Shown here one piece after another: positions 46,543 through 58,635 of a DNA stretch of 64,000 nucleotides (positions are counted from its first letter, which is position 1; each line of letters begins with the position of its first letter). The DNA is from Bathymodiolus brooksi (lineage: Eukaryota > Mollusca > Bivalvia > Mytilida > Modiolidae). The DNA is taken from positions 46,979,414-47,043,413 of the forward strand of contig OY804585.1 of assembly GCA_963680875.1 (NCBI GenBank). Reading direction: 5' to 3'. Made by a program: the position numbers and the translations under genes. Under the pieces are notes generated by a model, which made no database searches, was not told where the DNA came from, and was given only the letters and a program-made list of their open reading frames with translations.

Positions 46543-47289
46543 ATGAACCTACTTTCAGGAAAATGAGTGAATAAGGAAATAAATGTGTAAACTGACTTTC
46601 TTAAACGTATATGATCTTCATTGCCAGAACTCAATAAAATTAAATAGCATTCAAGTGAATCTAGTGTGCCGTCAGTTAATAAGTGTCAGATTGACAGAAT
46701 AAAAGTAGATCAGCTGAGAACGTTTTCCAGCCTAACTTTTATTGTACAAGATATCAATATGAAACTTGTTGCATTGTTTTTGTCTTGAAAAGAGCTTTAA
46801 TTTGATATATATAACGTGGGTATTGACGAAATTTTCCAATTTGGGTTGATATCGCTACTAACATGAAAAGAACGAAACGATTGCAAAGAAATATATCGTA
46901 TAGTTTGAAGGTTTACCATATCCATCAAAAGTATGGTTCATTTTTATTGACTACTGTTGTGTTTCAACGTAAGAATATACACTCAATTTCGATTCTTTCT
47001 TCTTGAACTGTATTTTCTTTCCTGTTTGTTTTTACAATGTTTAAATGTGAAGTTTCAATTCAGTTTCGATTCGGCGCGCATGCCAAAATTAAACTAAACG
47101 AATATACATTGCCGGTTTAAATTTCCGGATTTCCATGAGTTCCCAATAAACCAAACCGCATTCACAGCGCCTTAACTAGGGTTGTACAGCAACCACAGCA
47201 GATGGTCTCAGGGAGGGCGAATTCGAGAGTGAGGGGTAATACAGGGGCCCTACTAGGAACAAATTTAAAACCTAGATTTCAGGAGATGC
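46543..47289. other. Unassigned AT-rich sequence
   Basis: No exon or repeat end recognised. Confidence 0.35.
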
Positions 47290-47299
47290 ACTCTGATGA

Positions 47300-48276
47300 C
47301 AGTTTGCAATTAAAGTAGTGTTCTGAGTGACTGGGCTGACATCCAGAAAGGTGTACCTCAAGGCTCCATACTTGGTCCCCTATTATTTAATGTCTTTATA
47401 AATGATATTTTTTATTTCATTAAACATAGTTCATTGTATAATTATGCTGATGACAATACTTTGTCATTCAGCAGCCCTGACTATGATATTCTCATTTCTA
47501 CTTTAGAAGCTGAGTCTCAAGTGCTGACTGATTGGTTTAAAGATAATAAGATGCAAACAAATCCTGATAAGTTTCAGGTCTTGGCAATAAGGAAAAAAAC
47601 CTTTGCAAAAAATCCATCTATTCAAATTCAAAATAATATACTGTCATGCGAAGAAACTGTAAAACTATTGGGAATCGATATAGATTATCAGTTAAAATTT
47701 GATCAACATATTAGTAACTTATGTAGAAAAGCATCTCAGCAGTTAAATGTTCTTAAAAGACTTGGTTCATATCTTACAAAGCTCAATAAACTTACCATCT
47801 TTCGTACTTTTATATTAAGTAATTTTAATTTTTGCCCTTTGGCATGGCATTTTTGTACTGAAAAAAACTCAAAAAACTTGAAAAAATACCAGAGCGAGCT
47901 CTGCGATTTGTATATGATGATTATTCATCCTCCTCTGAAACTTTGCTTGAAAATGCAAAGGTTCCCACCCTACAAGTGAGACGTATCAGGACAATGGCAC
48001 TTGAGACTTACAAAATTCTACACAATTTGGCTCCGCTGTATGTCTACAAAATTTACTCCATACTAAAAATTCAAAATATTACTTTAGATACAGAAATATC
48101 TTGGATGTATTACAAGTAAGGACTACAACATACGGTATGAGATCATTCCGTTTTGCAGCAGCTTCTCTGTGGAATAGCTTACCAGACCACTTCAGGACTG
48201 AAAATAGTTTCGCACATTTTAGGAGCCTTGTTCAGTCCTGGACTGGTTCTGATTGCCGTTGCTCTGCTTGCAAATA
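47300..48276 (+). pseudogene. LINE reverse transcriptase fragment (CR1/Jockey-like group)
   Basis: Reads KGVPQGSILGPLLFNVFIND (RT motif B), YADDNTLSFSSPDYDILIST (catalytic YADD), DWFKDNKMQTNPDKFQVLAI, KLLGIDIDYQLKFDQHI. After a frameshift near 47890 it continues RALRFVYDDYSSSSETLLEN and later FRFAAASLWNSLPDHFRTEN, ending CRCSACK and a stop. 5' truncated, no endonuclease; frameshifts and a stop make it inactive. Confidence 0.9.
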
Positions 48277-49014
48277 AAAAGCCTAAGCTATTTTTCTTGC
48301 CTCAAATTTAAGTGTTTCTACTGACAGCCTTTGTTTGAAAGTACTTGTTTCGAAAGATTTTGCTTCCGATTCACGGTAAATGTTGGGTTTTTTTTGTTTT
48401 TTTTGTTTTTTTTTAAAATATTTTAGATCTCTTAATTATTAGTAATGCTATGTTTTTCTTTTTAAATTTTTATGAAAATTTTCAAATTTTTAAGATGTTC
48501 AAATTTTTGTTCTTAAATGGTGTTAAATAAACTTCTATGGAAATTATTAAATGTCTAAATTTCTATATTTTAGTTGCTTATTGCTTGTTTTTAGTCTCAT
48601 GCTTGGCTTGTTTTGTACTACGTTTATGTTGAAATGGAATGACTGTATGCTAATCATGAACAGGGTGACAGCGAGGCGCTTGCCACATGGACCTCTGTTC
48701 GGGTTTCTTTTACAGCCCCCTTTCTGCTTTTTGCCTGCATGATATGTTTTAATTTTGTAATTGCATGCTGATTGTATTGTTTTAATGTTGATGTATTTGT
48801 GTGGTTTTTTTGTGTTTTTTTTTTTTATATATTCGGTAAAAAGCTCTCAAGAGTTTATGTTTTTTGTTTATATTACATGCCGAATTGAAATAAAGTTTTA
48901 CTTTTGGGAAGAGTTTAACTGTTATAATGATCTTGCCAATGTTGCAAATTTTTTTTACCAGAAAAAATGATTAAGAAAGAAATTTCATAGATTTATCCGT
49001 TTGTCATAAATTGA
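48277..49014. other. LINE 3' region and T-rich sequence
   Basis: T-rich sequence with GTGTTAAATAAACTTCTATG near 48520, probably a LINE 3' untranslated region. No coding feature supported. Confidence 0.35.
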
Positions 49015-49029
49015 ATCGAGGAGTCAGTA

Positions 49030-50628
49030 GTGCATGATTCATCCTGTAAGTTTGTTCCCAAAACACCTATTGAAGATTATGCCAGAAGGTGGATAAAGAG
49101 AGAAGTAGACCAAGATCCTAAGTTAGAGTCCTTGTCAGACTGGGTTAAAACAATTAGGTCTCTAGTACAAGGTCGGATTCACAAACTCAAAAATTGTGTT
49201 AATAGTCGACCTAAGTCTGTATTTAAAGACCAAGAAGCTGTTAAGTGTCTTTCCTCTCTTCATGACAAATATGTTATCGTTCCTGCGGACAAGGCTTCCA
49301 ACAATATCGTGTTTGTATGTAAATCATATTACTTCGAATGCCTAATCAAGGAATTAGGCATAAATAGCAACACCTCTAGTAATACCACATACAAACCAAC
49401 TTCGTTCGACAAAGATGAAATCCTAGATAACCACAGATCATTCATGACCTCTTTAAACATTCCCTCTGGTAAAGAGTCTGAGGATTTACCCTATTTATAT
49501 TGGATACCTAAACTCCATAAGACACCATACAGAGAAAGGTACATAGCGGGATCATCAACTTGTTCGACGAAAGAATTGTCTATTCACCTGACAAAGATTC
49601 TGTTTGCAGTAAAAGAGGGACAACAGACATATTGTGAAACTGTTTACTCGCGTAGTGGCATAAATCACATGTGGATTTTGAAAAACTCTAAAGATCTTTT
49701 GGATAACCTGAAATCAAGATCTTTCTCTCAGGTATCCTCTATCAAAACTTTTGATTTTTCAACTCTATATACCACCCTACCGCATGACAAATTAAAAACC
49801 CGCTTAAAAGAAACAATTCATAAAGCTTTTAGTCATAGAAACTATGGCTCAAAATTTGTTGTGTTAGGCTACAATTCCACATATTTTTCAAACAAAATTC
49901 AAAAAGGTAAAACATGCTACTCCGAGGAACAAGTGATCAGTATGCTGGAGTTCCTCATCGATAACATATTTGTCTCCTTTGGAGGGACACTGTTTCAGCA
50001 GGTCGTCGGCATACCAATGGGTACGAATTGTGCCCCTCTTCTAGCCGATTTATTGTTATACTCATATGAGTCAGAGTTTCTTCAAAAGCTTGTAAAAGAT
50101 AGGAAGATTCATGAGGCTAGAGCCTTTAATTTCACATACAGGTATATTGATGACGTTTTATCTATCAATAATTCTAGATTTGCAGAATTTCTTCCATTGA
50201 TATATCCTCCAGAGCTGGAAGTTAAAGAGACCACCGATACAGCTTCGTCCGCATCATTTTTGGACTTATACCTCGAATTTGACGACAGTGGTCAACTCAG
50301 TACTAAAATTTATGATAAGCGGGACGACTTCAATTTTAAAATCATAAATTTTCCAAACATGTGCAGCAATATACCAGCTTCTCCTGCATATGGTGTTTAC
50401 ATCTCGCAATTGATTCGCTATGCAAGGGCCAGTAGCAATTATTCTGATTTCCTGAAACGTCATCTTCATCTGAGAAACAGGCTACTGGACCAGGGCTATA
50501 AACAGATTCGCCTTATTCGATCTCTTAAAAAGTTTATATTCCGATACCAAGATCTTGTCGAAATATATTCCGTCTCTGCCGAAAAAATTATAAGCGATGC
50601 ATTTTCATATAGTGAAAATGTATAAAGA
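49030..50628 (+). CDS. Penelope-like reverse transcriptase, intact 531-codon frame
   Basis: Uninterrupted frame (open from 49015; no certain ATG, so the N-terminus may be truncated). Motifs: YVIVPADKASNNIVFV (about residue 80), the YWIPKLHK segment (about 157), FDFSTLYTTLPH with catalytic Asp (about 241), GIPMGTNCAPLLADL (about 327), FTYRYIDDVLSINN with the YIDD catalytic pair (about 369-382), and a long C-terminal thumb. These are the motifs of Penelope-like elements, a telomerase-related class. No GIY-YIG endonuclease is visible in the frame or after the stop. Such elements copy RNA into DNA at nicked or uncapped ends. The absence of stops over 1.6 kb suggests recent insertion. Confidence 0.9.
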
Positions 50629-51015
50629 TAAAGAAGTCAAAAATGTCAAGGATATTTTTTTTGTCAATGTGTGACGTAAAAATATTTTTGACATTTACGT
50701 CACCGAATATGGTACTGCTTTGACAACTATTTTACATATTTTGTTCCTGTATTTAAATACTGTTACAGTGACAGCCGGAACCTTTGAACCGTAATGAGAG
50801 CGGGAGGTTTGGCGCCTTAAAATCTGATTCAACCCACCATTTCTTTAGAAATGCCTGTACCAAGTCAGGGTCATTACGGTTTTCACAGTTTTCCGGTTGT
50901 TGACTGATTTTGTCTGTTTATATAATTATGAGTTTTGACTTTCCCTTTGTAAGATTGTTCGGAGTTCGGTAATTTTGTTATTACCCTTAATTATTGGATT
51001 AAAATATAACAAGTC
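50629..51015 (+). mobile_element. 3' tail of the Penelope-like element
   Basis: Includes GCCTGTACCAAGTCAGGGTC, then GACTTTCCCTTTGTAAGATT, GTTCGGAGTTCGGTAATTTT + GTTATTACCC. I associate this phrase order with the 3' region of related bivalve elements, from memory and unchecked. Confidence 0.55.
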
Positions 51016-52326
51016 GGGTATTTTTGTTGATTTAGCAATTTATTGGTGTTCCTGACATACAAAAAGATTATAGCTAGTCTGATATTATATTTTAACTGAA
51101 TCAATAAAAGACAGACATTGAACGGAGAGCTATGACAAATGAGTGTAATGGACAATTAAAAAAGATATAAATGACCAAATGTTTTGAAATTAAATGTCAG
51201 AGTTCATATATATAAATATATATCATTTACAGAGGCGGATCCAAACATTTCCATAGGAGGCGTTTTTTTAGGAAAAAAAATAAGATTTTGAACAAAATAA
51301 TTTGCTTTAAGAAAAACCAAAAGAAACCGAAGCTTAATTCAAAGCGGAAATTATAAAGCATGTTAAAAAGAAAAATAACAGGGACGAAATTGGAAATAAA
51401 AGATGTTGAAACCAGGGGCGTAGCCATAATAATGGAGAAGTATAGACACAAGCTGTTTTGGCGAGGAATCTGCAGCCGCTCAACGGGGTCCATGAAAGCT
51501 CACGGGTTATGCAACAGAAAGGGTGACGGTTTTTTTAATCATTTTGGAAGTGCTTTTAACACAAACAAAATTCTGATTATTTCGTCCCTTTTTTGACAAC
51601 ACCACTACGGACTAAATAGAACTTTAATGTCCTTGACTACCCAGAGAGAACCCTCGCGGACGGACGGATAGTCACATTACTTTATACCCTTCGAAACTGT
51701 ATAATGCCGAAAGGGATAACAAAATACATGTATGATAGGTTACTTTCTGAATGTTTATTCATCATGAATTATTCATTGATTTTCACTTGTATAGGTTTAT
51801 GAAAAGTCACCAATAATCATATCCAAGTCGACTGTCTGTGTATATGCATAAGTGATAAGTTGTTCATCGCCAAAGTAGGATTTCACGCGTCTCATTGTAC
51901 TGAAAGATCTCTCGTTTGTTGCCGATGACACCAGCATTGTCAGTAAGATACTCATGATACTGTATATATTCTATATCAACATGGCCGGTCTGCACTAGAC
52001 ACAAGTAGGACTTTATTCCTTTTAGCATCGACTCAAGGTGTCTCTTGCAGATTGGTGATGAATCACCTGATATATGTATATGTTCTCTCTCATCCACCCC
52101 CCTTCTCCCTCATATATATGTGAGTACGTGTATGTATGTTTATGTGCATATATCTCTTTTCCTGCCCGAGTGTGCCTGCACCACAATTATTTATTTCACC
52201 ACGAATATTTAGTTTGATGTATTGTTGTTGTGTATCAATCATAATTGTTATTTGTATTTGTCCTCCTGGAGCCCTGATTTGGTTAATAAACTTATTTTTA
52301 TTTTTATTTCTATAGCCGGGTATAAG
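51016..52326. other. hAT remnant region
   Basis: CAGAGGCGGATCC at 51232 and CAGGGGCGTAGCC at 51415 look like hAT-type termini, whose partners I could not place. 52200-52310 ends CCCTGATTTGGTTAATAAAC + TTATTTTTATTTTT, a LINE-like tail. Confidence 0.4.
51797..51975 (-). pseudogene. hAT transposase C-terminal (dimerisation) fragment
   Basis: Minus-strand frame SILLTMLVSSATNERSFSTM + RRVKSYFGDEQL, ending at a stop after MIIGDFS. SSATNERSFSxxRRVKS is the conserved core of the hATC dimerisation domain. The rest of the transposase, including the RNase H-like catalytic part, is not recognisable upstream, so this is a decayed remnant. Confidence 0.75.
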
Positions 52327-52585
52327 CAGTGCCGGATTTAGGACACATGAGGCCCTGTGCTAGTTAAGTTATGAGGCCCCTTACTTGGGCCCTGAAGGAG
52401 GTAGACCCGGTAGGCCTACACATACAGTCAGGCATAGATGCTCAGAAAATTTAGGAATAGTTAAAATATTACGTTATATTAGGTCAGACATGTACACTGC
52501 GTTTTTTGGCAGGAAGATGGGCTCCCACCCCGTGGCCAACGGGGCCCAATGCTTAAGCACACCTAAGCCCAATGGTAGATACCGT
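52327..52585 (+). mobile_element. hAT-type MITE, copy 1 (3' end decayed)
   Basis: CAGTGCCGGATTTAGGACAC, TGAGGCCCTGTGCTAGTTAA and GAAGGAGGTAGACCCGGTAG are shared with the complete copy at 53903-54163. The right end is degraded. Confidence 0.75.
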
Positions 52586-52758
52586 ATAAGTCGCGGTTTG
52601 TTGCACGTATAGAGTGTCAAATAGTCTCTCTGGCTTATCATCTACAAGAGCCCACCTGATTTTTCAACGATCAACCTCATCCCCAAAATCTACTTTCCTT
52701 GGTAAATCTCTCTGATAGGCATCTATCAACTATGTCAGGTGTTAGGTTTATTAGACTT

Positions 52759-52885
52759 GCTGGTTTTAGATAAGGTGCCAAAATAACCGCTCCTCGTTGG
52801 CTGGTTTTAGATAAGGTGCCAAAAATAACCGCTCCTCGTTGGCTGGTTTTAGATAAGGTGTCAAAATAAACGCTCCTCGTTGGCA
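52759..52885. repeat. Three tandem units of about 42 bp
   Basis: GCTGGTTTTAGATAAGGTGC + CAAAATAACCGCTCCTCGTT, three copies. Confidence 0.9.
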
Positions 52886-52968
52886 ACTACTCGCTTCGAT
52901 ATCTTATCCATTAAATGATCCAAGAAGACGAGGTGTATACCTATAGAGATATTTTCTAATAGTCAGAT

Positions 52969-53239
52969 CAGGGCCGTCTTAACAGCATTTCAGGCCCCGG
53001 GCAAAGCAGTGCACTGGGGCCCTACATAGACAACCGGCACTCACGGGAATAAAACTGTAAATGTCGATAAAATTAAACATATAATTATTGCATCGGTACT
53101 TCCAACAAAATCAGTGTTTAAGTTTACATTAAAAAAAACATGCTGTACACAACATACAGATAGATTAGTATAGGGCCCCTATGCTCGCGCCGGGGTCCCG
53201 GGCAGCTGCCCAGCGTGCCCATGCATTAAGACGACACCG
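52969..53239. mobile_element. 271-bp hAT-type MITE with perfect target duplication
   Basis: Ends CAGGGCCGTCTTAA and, reversed, CGGTGTCGTCTTAA, flanked by the 8-bp duplication AGTCAGAT (52961-52968 and 53240-53247). Interior GC-rich near both ends (GGCCCCGGGCAAAG, TCCCGGGCAGCTGCCC). Confidence 0.9.
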
Positions 53240-53902
53240 AGTCAGATGGGTTTACAGGATAATTGGCTCTGTACCTTTATATTATATACTTATATATTTA
53301 ATCATGGAACATATCTACATACCGTACGTATTCCAGTCGGAAAGTGGAGCGTTGATTTATAAAAAAAATTGTAAAATTTACATACTTGCCAACATCTTTT
53401 GAATAGAATTCCTGAGAAATTTCGGCGACGATTTTGAGTTTTTTAACTGGTTTTTGGATGTGTTTCCTATGTGCAAAATATAAAATGAAATGTCACTTGT
53501 AAAAGCAAATAAAGGCTTAACCATCAAACCTATTACCAAATAATAGAAATCCATAACTATGACAAAACCGGAACGTACATATTATACAAGTTCGTTGTCG
53601 TCTGATGTAAGATATACATGTATACAATATATAAATTTACTAGACAAATCTTGAGTTACAAAACATCACAACTGATATCATCGTTTTAGCAAAAAAAATT
53701 ATTTAACAATATGTTTTGAGGGATTTTTGCAGAGAAAAAATATGCCGTTTTGGTAAATAAAAATTGGGGGCGTTTTGGTAAAAAGTGGGGGCGGGTTTTT
53801 TTTGCCTGTTATCATCTGAAGTACATGCACATGTACAACCAGAGTAGATTAACTTTTTGCTTTGCTTATTTGAGAGAACAATATCAAACCCATGATTATT
53901 TA

Positions 53903-54163
53903 CAGTACCGGATTTAGGACAAATGAGGCCCTGTGCTAGTTAACTTATGAGGCTCCTTATACTTGGGCCCTGAAGGAGGTAGACCCGGTAGGCCTACACA
54001 GGCAGTCAACTCTATCATTATATCTGGAATCGCTCCGAAACAGAACTCCTTCAAAATTAAAATTGCACCACACAGGCAAAAATCCATCGTAAAAAAATAT
54101 TTTTGGCAGGAAGACGGGCCCTGTGCTTAAGCACACCTAAGCACAATGGTAAATCCGGCACTG
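53903..54163 (+). mobile_element. 261-bp hAT-type MITE with perfect target duplication
   Basis: Ends CAGTACCGGATTTA and TAAATCCGGCACTG, flanked by ATTATTTA (53895-53902 and 54164-54171). Same family as 52327-52585. Confidence 0.9.
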
Positions 54164-54171
54164 ATTATTTA

Positions 54172-55540
54172 TTTCTGGTACAGTGGTATAAACACCATCA
54201 ACATAGTGAAATTAACCAGATAAAAGTAGTTTTCAGACTAGATTGACTTGTAAATTTGGTGTAAAATAAAGTTTCATGTAAACAGTCTAATTTCTGGAAG
54301 TCAAGTTTTTGTATGTTACACTGTGTGCTTTCTGAAGGAGGCCTTCTGTTGGTCTCCATTCATTACATTTAACATGGCAGAAAATTTTAATCTTGCACAT
54401 CAACAATCCACACAATGTGTTTCTAACTGTTGCGGTTCACTATTTCAAAAAACAATAAATATCAAAGTTCCATCACAGAGTTTCTAGCGGGACTCTTGAG
54501 GTCAGTATAAATCACAGCAGTTGCATGGGTCAGACTTTGGAAATTGTAATTAATTATTATCAGTCTAGATCAGAGTCTGTTTACTTAGCTTTGGTCAAAA
54601 TATCTATAAACTTGATTTGTCAGCTTTTGCTGTTGTGCTATGTAAGCACCTGTTAGATTTTATGTTAGTTAGTTTTAGGTTGTAGTTCAAAGAATAAACA
54701 TGTAATAGTTATTAGTAAATTGAGTTAGTATCAAAGCCCTAATGCTAGTTCCCATGTTGCTAAGAATACAACAAAGGAAACCAAGTACGCAACACTAACA
54801 TTAGTTTCACCCAAATATACATTATCTGCTGCTCGTCCTTCTTTGGTATTTGTACCAAGTTGTGATCTATTATCTGTTTGAACCTTTTTACCCATACTGA
54901 ATATTGTTTCACAATAAACATGATTTGAATAGGGTATTACTGAAACATCAGATCCTGCCGCAATGTCACGGTGTTTTCACATCACCAAGACTGTTATGGG
55001 CACACGATAAATTAGTTCTGCATTTTTCTCAAAAGAAATAATGGTTGCTTTAATACAGGGGTATTGGCTTGTCCAGCATTGTTTTTATTTCGAAAGAAAT
55101 TGTTGTTTCTTTCTCGGTTTATCTGGCGTGCGAACGTTATTATTTTCGTCCGAAGAATAAGAAGTGTTTGAAGATACCAAAGAGGTTATCAGAATCCGTA
55201 TATCGAAGAATAACAGACAACACAATGGCCAAAAGAAAAAGTATAAAAGGACAAACAACGATCAACAAAACATACACATAAAACTAAAGATCTCATGCAT
55301 TGTCAAAAGATTAAACTAGTCCGAACCACGTCCGTGTTATTTATTCAACAGAATTTACAACAACGTGACTACAACTTCTTTCTACAAAAGAAAATAAAAA
55401 TTAAACTTAAATAGTTTCCTGGGAAATTCGAAAATAACGGAGAATCGAACAGCTGTCCCGGTAGCCCGGTAAAGGGGTCAACATTCCAGAGACTCCGGGA
55501 TAAGTACCTACTTGAGCCTAACGTGGTATATCTGAACAAA
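54172..55540. other. Unassigned AT-rich sequence
   Basis: Only short open frames (for example 55069, MSSIVFISKEIVVSFSVYLA) without recognisable motifs. Confidence 0.35.
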
Positions 55541-55544
55541 TAAC

Positions 55545-56235
55545 AATCTGGATAACATCTTTTCTTGCAAACAGAACACAGACAGTACTTTTAGAAAACA
55601 CAACATCTGAAACAATTGCAGTCACCTCTGGCGTGCCCCAAGGAACTGTACTAGGCCCCACATTGTTTCTAATATACATAAACGACCTACCAGATTACAT
55701 CAAACATAGCCAAATAAAACTCTTTGCAGATGATAGCATTATATATAAACCTATTAAAACACAAGCAGATTGCATAAAACTACAAGAAGACCTTGAATCA
55801 GCTGTCAAATGGGAACAGGATTGGCTAATGGCATTTCACCCAGACAAATGTAACATCTTAAGAGTAACAACCAAAAAATCGCCACATTATTTTTACTACA
55901 ACATGCATGGGCACATCTTAGAATCAGTACAATCAGCAAAATATTTGGGAGTCACACTATCAGCAGATTTAAAATGGAACAATCACATTCAACAACTGAC
56001 GTCCAAAGCAAATAAATTCAAAATCTGTAAAAGACAGAGCATACCAATCTCTTGTACGACCCAAACTAGAATACTGCTGCTCTGTCTGGGACCCATATAC
56101 CACCGAAAACATCTATAAAATCGAACAGGTCCAAAGACGAGCAGCAAGATATGCATGCCACAGACACCACAATACTAGCACCCTCACAGAAATGATACAC
56201 TCACTTGATTGGCCAATACTACAAGAATGATAACA
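55545..56235 (+). pseudogene. LINE reverse transcriptase fragment (CR1/Jockey-like), first part
   Basis: Reads SGVPQGTVLGPTLFLIYIND, KLFADDSIIYKPIKTQADCI (catalytic FADD), WLMAFHPDKCNILRVTTKK, KYLGVTLSADLKWNNHI. After a short deletion and frameshift near 56015 it continues SLVRPKLEYCCSVWDPYTTE and QVQRRAARYACHRHHNTSTL. 5' truncated. A different family from 47300-48276. Confidence 0.9.
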
Positions 56236-56273
56236 TCCTAATACCTATAGCCAATCCAGAACAAGATGATATC

Positions 56274-56527
56274 AGGGACGGATCCAGGATTTCAAGTTAG
56301 GGGGGGGGGGCGTGCACTTAAAGAATTGCGCCGAGCGGAGGGAGGAGCGAAAATTTTTTGGGTATTTCGAGTGAAAAATCACGATTTTACGCCAAAAATC
56401 ATATTTTTTGCAATTGCGGAGGGAGGCGCGAAATTTTTTGGGGTATTTCGTGTGAAAAATCACGATTTTACGCCAACAAATCATATTTTTTTCCAATTTT
56501 AGCCCCCCCCCCCCCGGATCCGCCCCT
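56274..56527. mobile_element. hAT-type MITE inserted in the LINE
   Basis: Ends CAGGGACGGATCCAGG and CCGGATCCGCCCCTG. Contains two copies of an about 85-bp unit (GAAAAATCACGATTTTACGC in each) and G/C runs just inside both ends. The flanking duplication is not clean. The LINE resumes after it. Confidence 0.75.
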
Positions 56528-56700
56528 GAGATCTACCCATTCAAATACCATCAGACAAATACAGTGCAACAAAGAATCATTCAAATTTTCATTCTTCTGC
56601 AGAACTATCAAAGATTGGAATAAACAAATTACCTGAACATATTTTAGGGAGAGACTGACACATGATGTCCTCCTTAAAACATTTCCACACCTGATCTAAT
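56528..56700 (+). pseudogene. LINE fragment, second part (C-terminus)
   Basis: ESFKFSFFCRTIKDWNK, then NKLPEHI in another frame: the conserved FF-x-RTI-x-DWNKLPEHI end of this LINE group's polyprotein. Confidence 0.75.
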
Positions 56701-57360
56701 AGGCTACAACATGTTTTTATCTTATACTAAATAAAAAGAAAAAGAAAAATTGTAAAAAATGAAAATTAATAAAAATTGTAAAAAAATGAAAATTAATAAA
56801 AAATTGTCATGCCAGGCATGCGCCGGAAAGTAACCTTCATCAAGTTGAAGTTTTTCCGTATTGAAAGAAGAAGAAGAAGAACGTAGCTGTCTATATCTTA
56901 AAAAAAGGGTGACTGACCCCCATGTCCCCTGGATCCGCCTGTGATTTATTGGAGGGGGTTTGTCCATTACGTCTGTATGTTAATCCTATTTTCCATATAT
57001 TAACAAACATCTACAAAAAAATATTGATTGTATTATTTTCTGGAGATTTATAGAAGTGAAACAGACTCATTAAAATATAGAACAAAACGCTTTTTTGACA
57101 TTGATACACGTTTCCGGTTGGTATTATACTTTTCCATGAACATCTTTCACCATTCAGATTTTAAGTCGGTGACAATAATTTTGAAAATGTGTCCACTGGG
57201 TATGTCTTTACAAATTGATGGGATAAAACATATCATAAAAATATCAAAGAAAATTGCGTTGATCTCCAACAGTTCGTCCACAGGGACTCGCAGTGGGCAC
57301 AGCCACAGGCACTTGTCTCTGTAAAAAAAAGTAAAAAATGTACAAAGTGTGTAATACTAG

Positions 57361-57800
57361 CACAGGCACTCGAATTCCGGACCCCCTTTTTCCTCATTTG
57401 GTCCCTCCCGTGATTATGGTATGGATCTTTATATGGAAGTATATCTTTGAACCATTTATCCATATTTTACAACATTTTGTGTTACAACTCTCTTCTACTA
57501 GCTTTTGTTTCTAGGTCCAGCTGTCGTTTTACTTATATATATATTTATAGGGAGTGGATGTGGTCGAGTGGTCTAGGGCGCTGGACGTAAGGCTAAGCGA
57601 ATGGTGCTGCAGTGTATCAATGGTGTGGGTTCAAATCCCGTCGAGGGAAGAACAAAAATTTGACAGCTCTAAAATCTAATTCTAACACTGTTTGGTTTAA
57701 TTTTCAGACGTGTATATATATATATATATATATATAAAAACCATAATCGCGGGAGGGACCAAATGAGGAAAAAGGGGGGTCCGGAATTCGAGTGCCTGTG
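57361..57800. mobile_element. 440-bp element with 60-bp inverted arms around a tRNA-like sequence
   Basis: Left arm CACAGGCACTCGAATTCCGG ... CCGTGATTATGGT and right arm CCATAATCGCGGGAGGGACC ... CGAGTGCCTGTG are near-perfect inverted copies. The middle carries a tRNA-like head and a (TA)n run at 57713-57736. No clean target duplication seen. Confidence 0.8.
57556..57650 (+). tRNA. tRNA-like sequence (Leu/Ser-type, probably a SINE head)
   Basis: A-box-like TGGTCGAGTGGTCTAGG and B-box-like GGGTTCAAATCCC, with a long stretch between as in class II tRNAs. Acceptor arms do not pair convincingly (start about GGATGTGG, end about CGAGGGAAG), and it lies inside an inverted-repeat element, so it is more likely tRNA-derived than a working gene. 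Confidence 0.4.
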
Positions 57801-58145
57801 GGTAATAGTAATACATTGACAGCTAAATAAGAAATCGGTGGGGCAAATTTCCTGTACGGGAGCAAGTCCCTTTTGTTCGTTTGCAAACTTTCACAGGTTC
57901 TTAAAGCACAGGAGTCAGACATTTTATCAATAAAATCCAAATTATAGTTCAAAATAGGGGGGGGGGGGGGGGGAGATTAAATGGGGACTGAAGTTTCAGT
58001 CTCACTCTGCAATGTTAACAATATATCGTGCATATAGATCGAAATGGAGAAAACAAATCCAAAATCCTGTTGGTGAGGTATAAAACAATATATCTCTCCT
58101 TAAATGTCCACAATGTCAAGGATGTATATAGGTCCTTGACAATAT

Positions 58146-58260
58146 ACAATTGTTGCCTTCATATGAGGTGAACATTCAAATTGTTTACCCGAGGTGGGTT
58201 GTCTTCCCTCTGCGAGGGTAAACAATTTGGATGTTCACCTCGTATGATGGCAACAATTGT
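58146..58260. mobile_element. 115-bp fold-back element
   Basis: ACAATTGTTGCCTTCATATG + AGGTGAACATTCAAATTGTT + TACCC pairs with its inverted copy ending GGCAACAATTGT over about 45 bp, leaving a loop of about 25 bases. Confidence 0.8.
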
Positions 58261-58591
58261 TTTATTATACCGAAACTACATATAAGAATAATTTTGGCAT
58301 GTTTAAATAAAAACAAAGTAAATTTGTGTCTTTCTTTCATTTTAAGCTTGTAACAATAACAAGGAAATAAAGTGAACAAAGTCAGAATTTATAGTAGGCA
58401 TGTGAAGTGTACTTGATATTTTTGCTAATTTTACATATCGATAGTGAAGTTCACTACACTGTTTGTGATATACGGGGTGATATTTTGCAAGGGGTTAGTG
58501 TTCAACTTTTTGTCCGAATATCCAGCAGGCGACAAATTAGCTTCCGGTTTGTAATATCCGGATCGATTCCAGCGCAATTTCCGGTCAGGCA

Positions 58592-58635
58592 TGAGACAAT
58601 AGAATTGTCCACCGGTGGACAATTGTATTGTCTCA
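58592..58635. repeat. 44-bp palindrome without a loop
   Basis: TGAGACAATAGAATTGTCCA + CCGGTGGACAATTGTATTGT + CTCA: one mismatched pair, centre at CCACCGGTGG. Weaker inverted matches (TTTCCG / CGGAAG) extend outward. Confidence 0.85.

Noticed and set aside
46176..46634. 152-codon minus-strand frame
   Set aside because: It lies over the right arm of the long inverted repeat and has no protein-like motifs.
56266..56502. Open frames on both strands at 56.3 kb
   Set aside because: They are within a G/C-run-bearing hAT-type MITE with an internal 85-bp duplication.
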